Source: an uncultured Clostridia bacterium (GTDB lineage Bacteria; Bacillota; Clostridia; Lachnospirales; Lachnospiraceae). Taken from it: a DNA stretch of 25,757 nucleotides. The translations under genes were made by a program, and so were the position numbers. The stretch covers positions 1 through 25,757 of the forward strand of contig CALBNS010000079.1 of the NCBI GenBank assembly GCA_937896665.1, given 5' to 3'. Every line of letters begins with the position of its first letter. Position 1 is the stretch's first letter. Shown here piece after piece: positions 14,601-22,486 of this stretch. The notes under the pieces were generated by a model. It saw only the letters and a list, made by a program, of their open reading frames with translations, was not told the DNA's origin and searched no databases.

Positions 14601-17230
14601 ACCTGCTTCCATGGTTCTGGGATGCACAGACAGGCGAATGGGTAGAGTCTGAAGACGAAAAACTTTACCACTGGAATACACAGGGCGGAACAACAACATG
14701 GGAACTCCCAGACAGCTGGAGCGGACTCAAAAATGTTGTAGTTTATAAATTGACAGATTTAGGTAAGACAGAAGAAACAAAAGTAGATGTTGTTGGCGGT
14801 AAAATCACATTAACTGCAGAATCAGAAATTCCTTACGTAGTTTTCAAAGGTGAAAAAGAAAACCTTGACATCACATGGAGTAAAGGAATGCACATCGTAG
14901 ATGCAGGATTCAACAGCGGTAACTTTGATGCATGGGAAAAAGCAGGCGAAGGCAGTGCAGAAATTGCAAAAAGCCAGTACAGCAACCCAATGATGAAATT
15001 AACGGGCGAAGTTTCAATGTCTCAAACTTTAACAGATCTTGAGGCTGGAAAACAGTACGCTGTTTTAGTTGGAATCGACAACAGAAGTGATTCAAAAGCA
15101 ATTTTGACAATTTCATCAGGAGATAAAGTCCTTGCAGAAAACTATACAATAAGATCGATTGCAAAGAACTATGTAAAGGCTTATACACACAGCACTTCTA
15201 GTGCAACGGTAGATGGCACAAGCTACTTCCAGAATATGTATGTATTTTTTACTGCTCCAGAATCAGGTGATGTAGTAATTACCTTAAGTAAAATGGCTGG
15301 AGAAGAAGCAGCATATTTCGATGACATCCGTATCGTAGAAAATGAATCTAAGAACATTACAACAAACGATAAGGGGCAGGTAGTGAAATTTGAACAGGAT
15401 TTCGAAACAAATGTACAAGGTATCTATCCATTTGTTATTGGTGGAATCGAAGGTGTAGAAGATAACAGAACCCACCTTTCAGAATTACATGCACCATATA
15501 CACAGGCAGAATGGGATGTGAAGAAGATGGATGACGTTCTGGATGGAGGATGGTCTGTGAAGACGAATGGTCTTACACAGAGAGGCGCACTTGTATATCA
15601 GACAATTCCACAGAATTTCCGTTTTGAACCGGGTGTAACTTATAGGATCAGTTTTGATTATCAGTCAGGAAGTGACGATATTTACGGCGTTGTAGTAGGA
15701 GTAGGCGAATATGCAGGCGCTACAAACCTTGAAACATTGCCAATGGCAATGGGAAAAGATGCAGATGGACATTACCAACGCACAATCGTAGGAGATATTA
15801 CGGGACAGACATGGTTTGGTCTTTACTCTACAACTACAGCTCCTGATTACCAGGGAGCAACCGGTAATGCACAAAACTTTGGAGGTTACAAGGATCTTGT
15901 GATTGATAATCTTGTAATTGAAAGAGTAGAAAAGGAAATCACGGCAGAAGATTTACAGGCACTTGTAAATGAAGTAGAATCTAAGTATAACAGAATTGAT
16001 TATACATTAGAAGAATGGACATGTTTAGAAGAAGCTTTGACAGAGGCAAAAGTAGCTCTTAATAGAGACGTTGTTTCGGCAGACGAAATTGAGGAAGCTT
16101 ATTATATGCTGAATGCTACTATTGTTTACATCGATAGTATTAATACAGATACCCTGGCAGAAAACGATATCTCCCTAGATGGGGTAATTGTTACTGCTGG
16201 AGCCGAAGACCAAGGTACTTTTGGACCGACAGGAGGATCAAAAGAATTAGCCATCGATGGGGATGTGAACACCTCATGGATGACACCTTATGCAAATTGG
16301 TCAGACTGGAGTAAACTTGGCATTGGATGGATCGATCTTCAATTTCCAGAAGCGCGCACAATCGATGGTCTCAGATATCTTCCGGATCAAAACGGATTTG
16401 GATATAGTGCTCATAGTATTACAGATTACGAAATTCTAGTGAAGACAGAAGGCAGCGATGAGTATCAGACGGTAGCAGAAGGAACTTGGGCAGCTGGAAG
16501 TGCATGGAAGAAAGTGGCATTTGAAAGTCCAATTAAAAATGTAGTCAACATAAGGCTTGTTGCGAATGAAGCGGCTCCAAGTAACTGGTGGGCTACAGCG
16601 GCAGAAATCCGTGTTACAAATTCAGCAGAAAGAGTAATCGAGACTGTGCCGGTTGATAAGTCAGGATTAGAAGAAGTAGTGAATGCAGTTGAGAGATTAA
16701 ATAAGGCTGACTATATAGCAGAAACATGGTCTAACTTAGAAGACAAACTTGCAAATGCAGAAGCAGTACTTGCTGATAAAGAAGCAACAAATTATGATGT
16801 GCGTCTTGCGAAGGTAAATCTTGAGGATGCAATTAAAGCGTTAGTACGTGCTGAAGGAACTTCAGAAGTAGATAAGTCTGCTTTAGACAAATTCTATAGA
16901 GAATGCCTTGCTTACTACAATAAAGCGAACCATTCTGAAGATAACTGGAAAGAATATCAGGATGCACTTGCAGCAGCAAAGGCGGTTCTGGACGCTCCAG
17001 ATGCAACACAAGAAGAAGTAGACCAAGCATTGAAAGGACTAGTTGCAATTACACAAGTACTGAACAAGGAATTGGAAAATTCCTCAAAAGTATCAGAAAC
17101 AGATAAGAAGGGCAAAGAAAATATAGCAACAGGAGATCAAAGTACAGTAGTAGCATGGATTTTGGTTGCACTGGGTGCAGTGTTCGTATCTGTTATGAGT
17201 TTAATAAAACGAAGAAAACAGAATAGATAG
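11657..17230 (+). CDS. GH101 endo-alpha-N-acetylgalactosaminidase, cell-surface
   Basis: 1857 residues. It releases core-1 Gal-beta-1,3-GalNAc from Ser/Thr of mucin-type glycoproteins. Layout: signal peptide 1-32; lectin/LamG-like beta domain about 38-232; carboxypeptidase-regulatory-like domain 236-315; GH101 beta-sandwich about 320-570; EF-hand-like N-G-D-G-Q-I-D 576-582; catalytic barrel about 590-890; C-terminal beta domains and a carbohydrate-binding module about 1070-1420; FIVAR helices 1425-1500; F5/8-type (CBM32-like) domain 1501-1655; two more FIVAR repeats 1665-1800. The nucleophile is Asp762 in Y-V-D-I-W-G-N and the acid/base Glu794 in T-E-W-G-S, matching Asp764/Glu796 of the S. 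pneumoniae enzyme; Trp721 and Trp723 in G-W-N-W-I-D-Q match its substrate-closing tryptophans. The C-terminus has I-A-T-G-D-Q, a hydrophobic helix and K-R-R-K-Q-N-R, an LPXTG-like sorting signal of non-standard form or a plain membrane anchor. Confidence 0.96.
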   Translation: MKRKQLSRIVSMVLAVALVVTMAPANLVNVRAEETAAKEQTVLADGINDAWTKENVVGNDAVCAVENGWLHIKAGVGNGNNPGSNPAMFVNPNTFNFNEAGYFEFTMKSNNTNSSQTDSDRFGVYLGYNTDQNGMFIGYDNGGWFWQKYQGGNGDWYKGTRQSAPAANTEVAVRLEWTADKKATLKLDDQVVFDQEDFSGIANGLGNKIAIKAGVWGEAVTDVLLRDIHYTGQVQAATYGVSGTVVDADGTGVEGATVKLGEQQTTTDDQGAYSFETVVSGTYTVAVTMTGYEAASKEVVVGSQDVTVDEITLVKAADVATEMLSTKDMDVYVSKTFPSVVRYEMKGDLAGKVFYGQSAPISTIRINGTDVVLEESDVKAAFSEKQAVYTMTVKGENIDAVITAELVAEGNTLAFNITKVENKLKDAVDGNPIQTIEIPNHSLVSIRSTQAGANLKGARMSSNTTISGDEYVELTSETAAKSQDYMYAFISNNELSAGLWSNSENEGSAKAVGVYGGSHNTRVMAVTEAEQDYMKIGLGSTKWYYHRIETDSKGNNFMLEETEMPKTKIIITGEQNGDGQIDWQDGAIAFRSIMNNPYKSEEVPELVAWRIAMNFGGQAQNPFLTTLDNVKRVAMHTDGLGQSVLLKGYGSEGHDSGHPDYADIGTRIGGAEDMNILMKEGAEYGARFGIHVNAGEMYPEAKAFSEELVRRNPDGSLRYGWNWIDQGVGIDSVYDLGMGLRKARFNALKEKVGDNMDFVYVDIWGNRTGGSDDSWQTRKLSKEITDNGWRMTTEWGSANEYDSTFQHWAADLTYGGYKLKGENSEVMRFLRNHQKDSWVGDYPTYKGAAMAPLLGGYNMKDFEGWQGRNDYDTYITNLYTHDLTTKFIQHYEIIKWVDGEAFTDTNSEGGTYTWTPEKSITLKDDAGNILVLERGSDNPTEAAYRDRTMTLNGKVVATGAASSGDRTNSDIQNGQRKGTETYLLPWFWDAQTGEWVESEDEKLYHWNTQGGTTTWELPDSWSGLKNVVVYKLTDLGKTEETKVDVVGGKITLTAESEIPYVVFKGEKENLDITWSKGMHIVDAGFNSGNFDAWEKAGEGSAEIAKSQYSNPMMKLTGEVSMSQTLTDLEAGKQYAVLVGIDNRSDSKAILTISSGDKVLAENYTIRSIAKNYVKAYTHSTSSATVDGTSYFQNMYVFFTAPESGDVVITLSKMAGEEAAYFDDIRIVENESKNITTNDKGQVVKFEQDFETNVQGIYPFVIGGIEGVEDNRTHLSELHAPYTQAEWDVKKMDDVLDGGWSVKTNGLTQRGALVYQTIPQNFRFEPGVTYRISFDYQSGSDDIYGVVVGVGEYAGATNLETLPMAMGKDADGHYQRTIVGDITGQTWFGLYSTTTAPDYQGATGNAQNFGGYKDLVIDNLVIERVEKEITAEDLQALVNEVESKYNRIDYTLEEWTCLEEALTEAKVALNRDVVSADEIEEAYYMLNATIVYIDSINTDTLAENDISLDGVIVTAGAEDQGTFGPTGGSKELAIDGDVNTSWMTPYANWSDWSKLGIGWIDLQFPEARTIDGLRYLPDQNGFGYSAHSITDYEILVKTEGSDEYQTVAEGTWAAGSAWKKVAFESPIKNVVNIRLVANEAAPSNWWATAAEIRVTNSAERVIETVPVDKSGLEEVVNAVERLNKADYIAETWSNLEDKLANAEAVLADKEATNYDVRLAKVNLEDAIKALVRAEGTSEVDKSALDKFYRECLAYYNKANHSEDNWKEYQDALAAAKAVLDAPDATQEEVDQALKGLVAITQVLNKELENSSKVSETDKKGKENIATGDQSTVVAWILVALGAVFVSVMSLIKRRKQNR

Positions 17231-17247
17231 AAAAAAATCTATGAAGG

Positions 17248-17280
17248 ATTCCCGGCAGGATTTCTGCCGGGAATTTTTTC
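17248..17280 (+). terminator. Rho-independent terminator after the GH101 gene
   Basis: ATTCCCGGCAG / CTGCCGGGAAT is a perfect 11-base GC-rich stem with a 5-base loop and a run of T residues. It ends the nucleotidyltransferase-to-GH101 operon and separates it from the housekeeping genes. Confidence 0.92.
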
Positions 17281-17283
17281 CCT

Positions 17284-17311
17284 TTTAAAGTCCAACAAAT
17301 AGTGGTATACT
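17284..17311 (+). promoter_or_regulatory. Candidate promoter of gdpP-rplI-dnaB
   Basis: TATACT at 17306-17311 is a good -10, preceded by TG one base away (extended -10 form), with a TTTAAA at 17284-17289 as weak -35 at 16-base spacing. It lies about 60 bases before the chosen gdpP start. Confidence 0.5.
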
Positions 17312-17371
17312 GTATTGGTAAGCAATGAGCAGTGCTCAAAAAGCATTGCGAATAGACATGAGGGAACGGAT

Positions 17372-19420
17372 ATGAGAGAAGAAGTGAAATTAAAAGGAAT
17401 GCTGAAATTGTACATGGAATGCCCAATCTTTGTTATACCATTATTGGTTCTAATTAACATCTGGGTGTACATAGCGGATAAGCGAGTAGGTCTGGTAATG
17501 AGTGTGCTGTGCTTGGTTTATTGTGTTGTGGTTGCAGGGTTATATATATGGAATAGGCCTAATGTAATGTCTGAGATGGTGGAGTTTGCGGAGCAATATG
17601 GACAGATACAGAGCAGACTAATGAAGAAATTGGATATTCCATATGCAATTGTGGTGGAAGACGGAAAGATTTTGTGGATGAATGAAAGCTTCAAACAGAT
17701 CTTGGGTGTTTCAAATAAACCGGACGGTTATATGAACAAGTATATCAAGGAATTGAACCGTGGAGTATTTCCCCAAAAACTTGAACAAAAGATAGAGATG
17801 GAATTGCAGTATGAGGATAGGGAATATAAGGCAAAGATTGCAAGAATTTATGTCCCGAATTCAAAAGATATAGAAAGCGCATTGGCAGCATCAAAGGAAA
17901 TGGGGAATCTGATAGCTATTTCTTTGACAGATGTAACAGATTTAAAATATTATATCAGACAGAATGAAGCACAGCGTCTTGTGACCGGTTTGATTTATAT
18001 TGACAATTATGAAGAGGTTATGGAAAGCGTGGAAGAGGTGCGACAGTCTCTTCTTGTAGCGTTGATTGACCGTAAGATTAACCAGTACATGGGCAGCTAT
18101 GATGGTATTGTTAAGAAATTGGAAAAGGACAAATATTTTTTTGTGACGAAAAAGCAGAATTTCGATGACATGGAAAAGAATAAATTCGCAGTTTTAGATG
18201 AAGCAAAGAACGTTAATATCGGAAACATGATGCCGGTGACATTAAGTATTGGTATTGGATTCTCGGGGGAAACGTATGCACAAAGCTATATGTATGCACG
18301 TGTTGCAATTGATCTGGCTCTTGCCCGTGGAGGGGATCAGGCTGTTGTCAAAGAGGGAAAAGAAATCACATATTATGGTGGCAAACGCGAGCAGACTTCT
18401 AAAAATACGAGGGTAAAAGCACGAGTAAAAGCGGAAGCACTTCGTGAATTTATCATGGCAAAAGATCAGGTAATTGTTATGGGGCATAAGATTGCGGATG
18501 TAGATTCATTTGGAGCGGCAGTTGGTATTTACCGGGCAGCGAGCATGATGCAGAAGAAGGCACATATCATATTGAATGATATCACGACTTCTGTCAGACC
18601 ATTTTATAATGCTTTTTGTGAAAGCCCGGCATATCCTCAGGATATGTTTATCAAATCATCTAATGTCAATGAGATTATGACAGATAACACGATGGTGGTG
18701 GTAGTAGATACAAATAAACCGGACATGACGGAATGTCAGCAGCTTTTGAAAATGGCTAAGACAATTGTCGTATTTGATCATCATAGACAAGGAAGTGCTA
18801 CGATTGAGAATACAGTGCTTTCGTATATCGAACCTTATGCATCATCAGCCTGCGAAATGGTTGCAGAGATGCTCCAGTATATTGGAGATGGTGTTAAGAT
18901 TACGAATCTGGAAGCGAACAGTTTGTACGCCGGTATTATCATTGATACGAATAACTTTATGAATCGTACGGGAGTAAGAACGTTTGAAGCGGCTGCATTT
19001 TTGCGACGCTGCGGCGCAGATATTCCGTATGTGCGTAAGGTTTTCCGTGATGGCATAGAAGCGTATCGTGTGAAAGCAGCAATTGTCGGAAGTGCAAAGA
19101 TTTTCCACAATGAGTATGCAATTGCTGTCTCCGATAATGAAGAAGTGGAAAGTCCAACCATTATAGGCGCTCAGGCGGCAAATGAACTTCTGAATGTGGA
19201 TAAGATTAAAGCTTCTTTTGTATTAACGAAATATAAGGAAAAAATTTATGTCAGCGCACGTTCTATTGATGAGGTGAATGTGCAGAAGGTTATGGAGAGA
19301 ATGGGAGGCGGCGGCCATATCAATACAGCCGGAGCCCAATTCCAGCATACAAATCTGGAGGAAGCAGTTGCCACTTTAGAAACAATATTGGAAATTATGA
19401 TAGATGAAGGAGATATATAG
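17372..19420 (+). CDS. gdpP: Cyclic-di-AMP phosphodiesterase, DHH family membrane protein
   Basis: 682 residues from the ATG at 17372, preceded by GAGGG at 7 bases; the frame is open back to a TTG at 17315 but that lies just after the -10 and lacks a ribosome site. Two N-terminal membrane helices (about 17-35 and 38-60), a PAS-like domain (about 85-150), a degenerate GGDEF domain (about 175-310), then the DHH/DHHA1 phosphodiesterase. Metal-binding residues visible are His372, Asp376 and Asp378 (G-H-K-I-A-D-V-D), the V-V-V-V-D-T segment, and D469-H-H471. The DHHA1 end has G-G-G-G-H-I-N-T-A-G. It hydrolyses c-di-AMP to pApA, with effects on cell wall and osmotic balance. Followed by rplI after one base, the conserved gdpP-rplI-dnaB order of Firmicutes. 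Confidence 0.94.
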   Translation: MREEVKLKGMLKLYMECPIFVIPLLVLINIWVYIADKRVGLVMSVLCLVYCVVVAGLYIWNRPNVMSEMVEFAEQYGQIQSRLMKKLDIPYAIVVEDGKILWMNESFKQILGVSNKPDGYMNKYIKELNRGVFPQKLEQKIEMELQYEDREYKAKIARIYVPNSKDIESALAASKEMGNLIAISLTDVTDLKYYIRQNEAQRLVTGLIYIDNYEEVMESVEEVRQSLLVALIDRKINQYMGSYDGIVKKLEKDKYFFVTKKQNFDDMEKNKFAVLDEAKNVNIGNMMPVTLSIGIGFSGETYAQSYMYARVAIDLALARGGDQAVVKEGKEITYYGGKREQTSKNTRVKARVKAEALREFIMAKDQVIVMGHKIADVDSFGAAVGIYRAASMMQKKAHIILNDITTSVRPFYNAFCESPAYPQDMFIKSSNVNEIMTDNTMVVVVDTNKPDMTECQQLLKMAKTIVVFDHHRQGSATIENTVLSYIEPYASSACEMVAEMLQYIGDGVKITNLEANSLYAGIIIDTNNFMNRTGVRTFEAAAFLRRCGADIPYVRKVFRDGIEAYRVKAAIVGSAKIFHNEYAIAVSDNEEVESPTIIGAQAANELLNVDKIKASFVLTKYKEKIYVSARSIDEVNVQKVMERMGGGGHINTAGAQFQHTNLEEAVATLETILEIMIDEGDI

Positions 19421-19421
19421 A

Positions 19422-19868
19422 ATGAAGGTAATATTATTGGAAGATGTAAAATCACTCGGGAAAAAGGGTGAGATTGTTAATGTGAATGATGGATATGCAA
19501 GAAATTATATTCTACCTAAGAAACTGGGTCTTGAGGCTACAGGCAAGAACCTGAATGATTTGAAACTGAAAAAGGCAAATGAAGAAAAGATTGCGAAAGA
19601 GCAGTTGGCAGAAGCCCAGGAACTTGAAAAAAAGATTGAAGCAGGCGAGGTAAAACTATCTATCAAAGTTGGAGAAGGCGGTAGAGCATTCGGCTCTGTT
19701 TCAACCAAGGAGATTGCTACAGCAGTAAAAGAACAGCTTGGATATGATATCGACAAGAAGAAAGTACAGCTTAAAGATGCAATTAAAACACTGGGAACAC
19801 ATGAAGTACCTGTAAGACTGCATCCGAAAGTGACGGCAAAATTAAAAGTTACTGTAACAGAATCATAG
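19422..19868 (+). CDS. rplI: 50S ribosomal protein L9
   Basis: 148 residues from the ATG at 19422, which gives the standard L9 N-terminus M-K-V-I-L-L-E-D-V; GGAG within the end of gdpP is the ribosome site. An upstream in-frame ATG at 19404 would add six residues not typical of L9 and is rejected. The family signature G-Y-A-R-N-Y-I-L-P is at about 25-33, followed by a long charged connecting helix (about 45-75) and the C-terminal RNA-binding domain (G-G-R-A-F-G-S-V-S). It binds 23S rRNA near the L1 stalk. The gene overlaps nothing but sits one base from the gdpP stop, so the two are co-translated. Confidence 0.97.
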   Translation: MKVILLEDVKSLGKKGEIVNVNDGYARNYILPKKLGLEATGKNLNDLKLKKANEEKIAKEQLAEAQELEKKIEAGEVKLSIKVGEGGRAFGSVSTKEIATAVKEQLGYDIDKKKVQLKDAIKTLGTHEVPVRLHPKVTAKLKVTVTES

Positions 19869-19878
19869 GAGGCAGACT

Positions 19879-21222
19879 ATGGATGAAGCACTCATTAAAA
19901 GAGTACTCCCGAATAGTATAGAAGCAGAACAGGCAGTAATCGGTGCAATGTTGATGGACAGAGATGCAATCCTTACTTCCTCTGAGATTGTTTGTGGGGA
20001 GGACTTTTACCAGTCAGCATATGGGATTGTATTTGAAGCTATAGTAGAGGTGTATAATGAAGGAAAACCGGTTGATTTAATTACATTGCAGGAGCGTTTG
20101 AAAGAAAAAGATGTACCTGCAGAAATCAGCAGTCTGGAATTCGCACGTGATTTGCTGACAGCAGTGCCTACCTCTGCAAATGTAAAGTACTATGCTGAGA
20201 TTGTCGCTGAAAAGGCGATATTAAGACGCCTAATTAAGCTTAATGAAGAAATATCAAATATGTGCTATTTGGGCAAGGAACCGTTGGAAGCCGTCTTAGA
20301 GACAACGGAAAAGAAAGTCTTTGAACTGGTACAAAAAAGAAACACTGGGGATTATGTTCCGATTAAGAATGTTGTACTTAGTGCGTTGGAAAAGATTGAA
20401 AAGGCATCAAAGAATAGTGGAAGTGTGACGGGAATTCCGACGGGATTTCTGGATTTAGACTATAAGATGTCAGGACTTCAGCCATCTGATTTGATTCTTG
20501 TTGCGGCAAGACCATCTATGGGTAAGACCGCATTTGTATTGAATATTGCACAGCATGTTGCGTTTAAAGCGAAAAAGACAGTTGCAATTTTTAGTTTGGA
20601 AATGTCAAAGGAGCAATTGGTAAATCGTCTGTTTTCGCTGGAATCACAGGTGGATTCCCAGGCACTTCGTACCGGTAATCTGAAGGATTCAGATTGGGAA
20701 AAACTGATTGAAGGAGCAGGTATTATTGGTCGTTCCAGCTTAATTATTGATGATACCCCGGGTATCTCTATCTCAGAGCTGCGTTCGAAGTGCAGAAAAT
20801 ACAAATTAGAGCAGGGTCTGGATTTAATTATTATTGACTATCTTCAGCTGATGACAGGGCGCGTTGGTGGAAGGAGTGAATCCCGACAACAGGAGATTTC
20901 GGAGATTTCAAGAGCACTGAAGGGGCTGGCAAGGGAGTTGAATGTGCCTGTAATTGCGTTATCACAGTTGAGTCGTGCAGTAGAACAGCGGCCGGAACAT
21001 AGGCCAATGCTCTCGGATTTGCGTGAGTCCGGTGCGATTGAGCAGGATGCCGATGTGGTAATGTTTATTTACCGTGATGATTATTACAATAAAGACACGG
21101 AGCTAAAGAATGTTGCAGAGATTATAATTGCAAAACAGAGAAATGGTGCGATTGGAACGGTCAACCTGACATGGCTTCCGAATTATACCAAGTTTGCAAA
21201 TTATCTGAAAAAAGAGATATAA
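19879..21222 (+). CDS. dnaB: Replicative DNA helicase DnaB
   Basis: 447 residues, usual DnaB/DnaC length. The N-terminal collar domain (about 8-110, P-N-S-I-E-A-E-Q-A-V-I-G-A-M-L) is joined by a linker to the RecA-type motor (about 175-445). Walker A is A-R-P-S-M-G-K-T with Lys216 and Thr217; Walker B is L-I-I-I-D-Y-L-Q-L-M; the arginine-rich S-Q-L-S-R-A-V-E-Q-R and D-L-R-E-S-G-A-I-E-Q-D-A-D motifs follow. It unwinds DNA at the replication fork as a hexamer. Ribosome site TAGGAGG, 10 bases after rplI. It is a chromosomal replication gene with no sign of an intein or phage origin. Confidence 0.97.
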   Translation: MDEALIKRVLPNSIEAEQAVIGAMLMDRDAILTSSEIVCGEDFYQSAYGIVFEAIVEVYNEGKPVDLITLQERLKEKDVPAEISSLEFARDLLTAVPTSANVKYYAEIVAEKAILRRLIKLNEEISNMCYLGKEPLEAVLETTEKKVFELVQKRNTGDYVPIKNVVLSALEKIEKASKNSGSVTGIPTGFLDLDYKMSGLQPSDLILVAARPSMGKTAFVLNIAQHVAFKAKKTVAIFSLEMSKEQLVNRLFSLESQVDSQALRTGNLKDSDWEKLIEGAGIIGRSSLIIDDTPGISISELRSKCRKYKLEQGLDLIIIDYLQLMTGRVGGRSESRQQEISEISRALKGLARELNVPVIALSQLSRAVEQRPEHRPMLSDLRESGAIEQDADVVMFIYRDDYYNKDTELKNVAEIIIAKQRNGAIGTVNLTWLPNYTKFANYLKKEI

Positions 21223-21505
21223 TAAAAGAGGTTTAGGTTTCAAGTCGGAGTGCAGAAGACAAACTCAAGAAGTATAATGAGGTGCTTAATCACGAGGATA
21301 CAAATCAAGGGAGAGTTTATTTCTAAGAAGAAGCAGATTTTAGATTTATAAGAGGGAAAAGTATTGAAAACTGCAGATCAAATTGAGGGAGAGGGTGCGC
21401 ATTTGGCATTACTCTTCATTGTTAGAATGGTATTTTGTATTTTATGGAAGTTGGTGGGGGAAGGGACACGGATAGTGAATGGTAGATAGATTTCCCAAAA
21501 GAAAA
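21223..21505. other. Intergenic stretch after dnaB with no secure gene
   Basis: No recognisable gene. Two short plus-strand frames stand out weakly. One, open from 21237 to the stop at 21324, reads like coding sequence (S-A-E-D-K-L-K-K-Y-N-E-V-L-N-H) but has no start codon and an in-frame stop just upstream, so it may be a fossil. The other is a possible 41-residue frame from TTG 21364 to TAG 21487, preceded by GAGGG and containing one hydrophobic segment (L-A-L-L-F-I-V-R-M-V-F-C-I-L-W). Either could be chance. Confidence 0.3.
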
Positions 21506-21583
21506 ATGTGAGCAAAGATCCACTCTGACATTTCTTGGAAAGTCTTACATATTAGAGCGGAAACTTTGCTCGCATGGTTTTTG
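21506..21583. terminator. Long bidirectional terminator/structured element between convergent genes
   Basis: An outer stem (21506-21517 with 21564-21575, core GAGCAAAG/CTTTGCTC) continues inward as TCC/GGA and CTCT/AGAG, and encloses an inner hairpin GAC-A-TTTC / GAAA-GTC at 21527-21544. The plus strand continues with GGTTTTTGA, the minus strand with CATTTTTCTTTT. The U tracts on both sides and its position between dnaB and the convergent secreted-protein gene fit a two-way terminator. Confidence 0.65.
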
Positions 21584-21588
21584 ATATA

Positions 21589-22077
21589 CTACGACACAAT
21601 TCCGTCAGGGCTGCACTGAATTGTGACAGATTTTTTTATGTCTTGAGTCGCACCAGAGGGAGCAGTATGTGTCGCAATCGCCGTTGCGGTAGCGGAATTG
21701 CCACTTTTGCTGGAAGTTACACTTTTGATGGACCATGTTGAAGCAAAAGACGAAGCACTTGGGGTACAACTTGTACATTTTGAAGTTGTACCGTCATAGG
21801 AAAAGGTCGCTTTAACCGATACAGACCATAAAATATTGTCTGAACTGTCTTTCATTTGTGTAGTTTTGGTTTTCGTGATGTAATGAGTAGTAACATAAGG
21901 CATCCCCATATTGATTGAATCCGAATCTTCAATTATTGTTTCATAATAATAACCATTCCCCAATAATTCTATTTCTGAAACGGGGGTATTGTTGACTGCA
22001 TTTGCATTTAGAGGTATCATGGTTATAGTGCACGATAGTGTGACAATTGCTAATGGTAACAAAAATATTCTTTTCAT
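21589..22077 (-). CDS. Small secreted protein of unknown function
   Basis: 162 residues with a clear signal peptide (M-K-R-I-F then a hydrophobic core, cleavage likely after A-N-A near residue 27). The mature part is Ser/Thr-rich and predicted beta-strand: K-T-K-T-T-Q-M, then L-W-S-V-S-V-K-A-T-F-S-Y-D-G, a C-T-S-C-T pair of cysteines, W-S-I-K-S-V-T-S-S-K-S-G-N, and a closing V-T-I-Q-C-S-P-D-G. I recall similar small exported proteins as common in Lachnospiraceae, but no function is known to me. It is the last gene of a three-gene operon, 14 bases after the HAAS-like gene, suggesting it is an output or a partner of the PadR/HAAS pair. Confidence 0.75.
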   Translation of the reverse strand: MKRIFLLPLAIVTLSCTITMIPLNANAVNNTPVSEIELLGNGYYYETIIEDSDSINMGMPYVTTHYITKTKTTQMKDSSDNILWSVSVKATFSYDGTTSKCTSCTPSASSFASTWSIKSVTSSKSGNSATATAIATHTAPSGATQDIKKSVTIQCSPDGIVS

Positions 22078-22091
22078 AGTAAAGTTCTCAC

Positions 22092-22466
22092 CTATTCGAT
22101 AAAAGTTTCTTCCGAGAAGATTTTCTGGCTTTCAAATACTTTATATTCAGAATATAGTGACACACAATAAGCACTTACCGCAATAAGTGCACAGATAATA
22201 AGTGTGATTAAAGTAGTCTTGATAGCCTTTGTTCTCTTAATCTGCCTTAAAATATGGTCGATGTTTACACTAGAATAATATGTATTGACCACTTCTGATG
22301 GTATTCCGAAATTATCGTATAATTCTTCTAAGGAGGAGATGGATGTTTCTTCGCAATATTCTTCCAAGTTATGTTTTAATTTGTTTAGATATTTTTTTTC
22401 GTTCTTCCCGATAACAGGGAAAAGAGCTCTGATGTTTTTTGTATATTGTCTGCAAATACTGTCCAT
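22092..22466 (-). CDS. HAAS-like single-pass membrane protein (DUF1700/DUF6120-like)
   Basis: 124 residues. The N-terminal cytoplasmic part (about 1-75) is helical and ends in Y-D-N-F-G-I-P-S-E-V-V-N-T-Y-Y, the pattern of HAAS domains (helical segments closing with a G-x-P-x-E-V motif). One membrane helix at about 86-106 (T-L-I-T-L-I-I-C-A-L-I-A-V) is followed by a short extracytoplasmic tail. HAAS proteins are commonly encoded next to PadR-type regulators, as here. I believe it belongs to the DUF6120-type group but cannot verify this. Likely a membrane sensor or PadR-binding partner (inference from the gene pair). Confidence 0.72.
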   Translation of the reverse strand: MDSICRQYTKNIRALFPVIGKNEKKYLNKLKHNLEEYCEETSISSLEELYDNFGIPSEVVNTYYSSVNIDHILRQIKRTKAIKTTLITLIICALIAVSAYCVSLYSEYKVFESQKIFSEETFIE

Positions 22467-22486
22467 TGGTCTATATCACTCTTCCT

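Noticed and set aside
17315..17371. TTG start giving a longer GdpP
   Set aside because: It lies a few bases after the predicted -10 and lacks a ribosome site; the ATG at 17372 has GAGGG at proper spacing and gives the expected N-terminus.
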